DNA of 64,000 bases from Sepioteuthis lessoniana. Its lineage: Eukaryota > Mollusca > Cephalopoda > Myopsida > Loliginidae. The notes beneath the pieces were generated by a model. It worked only from the letters and a program-made list of their open reading frames with translations, was not told the DNA's origin and made no database searches. The DNA lies in NCBI GenBank assembly GCA_963585895.1, contig OY757921.1:86577177-86641176 (forward strand), written 5' to 3'. The position numbers and the translations under genes are program-made. How positions within the stretch are numbered: the first letter of the stretch is position 1; every line of letters starts with the position of its first letter. Below are positions 63,450-64,000 of this stretch, piece by piece.

Positions 63450-64000
63450 ATACGTCGGTGCAAAAAAATGGGTGTCAAATGCATTCTGGGATGTATGGAC
63501 CATACAGGAGTCCTCTCACAATTTAGAAGGAAGCAAAAACTAATAAGAGTAATCTTGTTGGACCTCAAAAATTCTTTCGGATCAATTCCTCCTAAGCTAG
63601 TGGAATTAACACTTAAACGTTACCATGTCCCCCGAGTGAATATCCAATTTAATCCTAGATTATTATAACACTTTCAAGATGAGAACAATAACGAAAGGAT
63701 CAATTTCTTTATGGCATAGTCTAGAAAGGATGTTCATTACAGGCTACACAATCTCAGCAACTTTATTCACGCTAGCAATGAACCTATTAATTAAAACTTC
63801 AGAGTTGGAATGTAGAGGTCCTGTTACCAGATCTGGAGTGAGACAACCCCCTGATAAGTGCTTATGTAGATGATATGGCCATTACAACCACATTCAATAT
63901 CGGTGCGAGATGGGGTTTAAAAGGCATAGAAAAACTAGTTACATGGACCCGAATGAGTTTTAACGCATTAAAGTCCCGGTTAGTCGTTCTAAAGAAGAGT
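63450..64000 (+). pseudogene. Non-LTR reverse transcriptase remnant, runs off the window
   Basis: Over at least three frames the sequence shows VILLDLKNSFGSIPPKLVEL (the palm segment with the first catalytic aspartate), TLKRYHVP, FKMRTITKGSISLWHSLERM, TGYTISATLFTLAMNLLIKT and ECRGPVTRSGVRQPP. Then come the catalytic AYVDDMAITTT at about 63855-63890 and EKLVTWTRMSFNALKSR. It resembles the reverse transcriptases often annotated as type-1 retrotransposable element R2 in animal genomes. It differs from LINE-A and LINE-B. Two frame changes (near 63665 and 63845) make it a pseudogene. The 3' part lies beyond the window. Confidence 0.8.

Overview
The window reads as non-coding, repeat-dominated DNA from an animal nuclear genome. 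It is AT-rich, has no operon structure and no long intact host ORF, and carries many long (TA)n, (CA)n and (CT)n microsatellites, tRNA-derived SINE-like repeats, non-LTR retrotransposon corpses, Tc1/mariner transposons, LTR retrotransposon pieces and several tandem arrays. The repeat vocabulary (an internally deleted mariner, a LINE whose 3' end is an ATG microsatellite, tRNA-headed SINEs) suggests a mollusc, most likely a cephalopod of the squid/cuttlefish type. That taxon is inferred from recalled repeat families, not proven.

Layout. 0-9 kb: unrecognised coding-like remnants, TA microsatellites around a hairpin, SINE copies and two decayed 3' ends of one LINE (called LINE-A here). One 75-codon stretch (8424-8651, minus) is the only plausible host exon, and it is weak. 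9-16 kb: microsatellites, three tRNA-headed SINEs, LINE-A and LINE-B fragments and a 78-bp tandem array. 16.2-20.7 kb: a 4.5-kb satellite of 80-bp monomers with higher-order organisation. 21-31 kb: LTR-like repeats, SINEs, composite repeats built round a ~225-bp core, a solo LTR split by a mariner, and a GC-rich tandem repeat at 28.7-29.8 kb. 31.3-36.7 kb: a 38-bp minisatellite interrupted by a structurally complete Ty3/gypsy-type element (143-bp LTRs, 5-bp target duplication CACAT, tRNA-Leu-type primer site, gag and pol on the minus strand) that is coding-dead. 37-50 kb: more composite repeats, LINE-A and LINE-B, a second mariner, two copies of a ~700-bp tRNA-headed element, and two solo LTRs with 4-bp target duplications, one of them inside a LINE-A copy. 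50-64 kb: sparse sequence, SINEs, composite repeats, a third mariner, a long LINE-B C-terminal region, a Tc1-type transposase corpse, a 0.67-kb fold-back structure, and an R2-annotated-type reverse transcriptase running off the window end.

Nothing here works together as a host gene system. The relationships are those of mobile DNA: non-autonomous families (deleted mariner, SINEs, composite core repeats) depend on enzymes encoded elsewhere, and nested insertions give relative ages. I found no convincing new biochemical system. The most distinctive items are the higher-order satellite, the composite core family with variable-number internal repeats, the LTR element inside a minisatellite with inverted ends, and the GC-rich ~310-bp tandem repeat. 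Element ends without a stated target duplication are approximate, usually within 10-30 bases.
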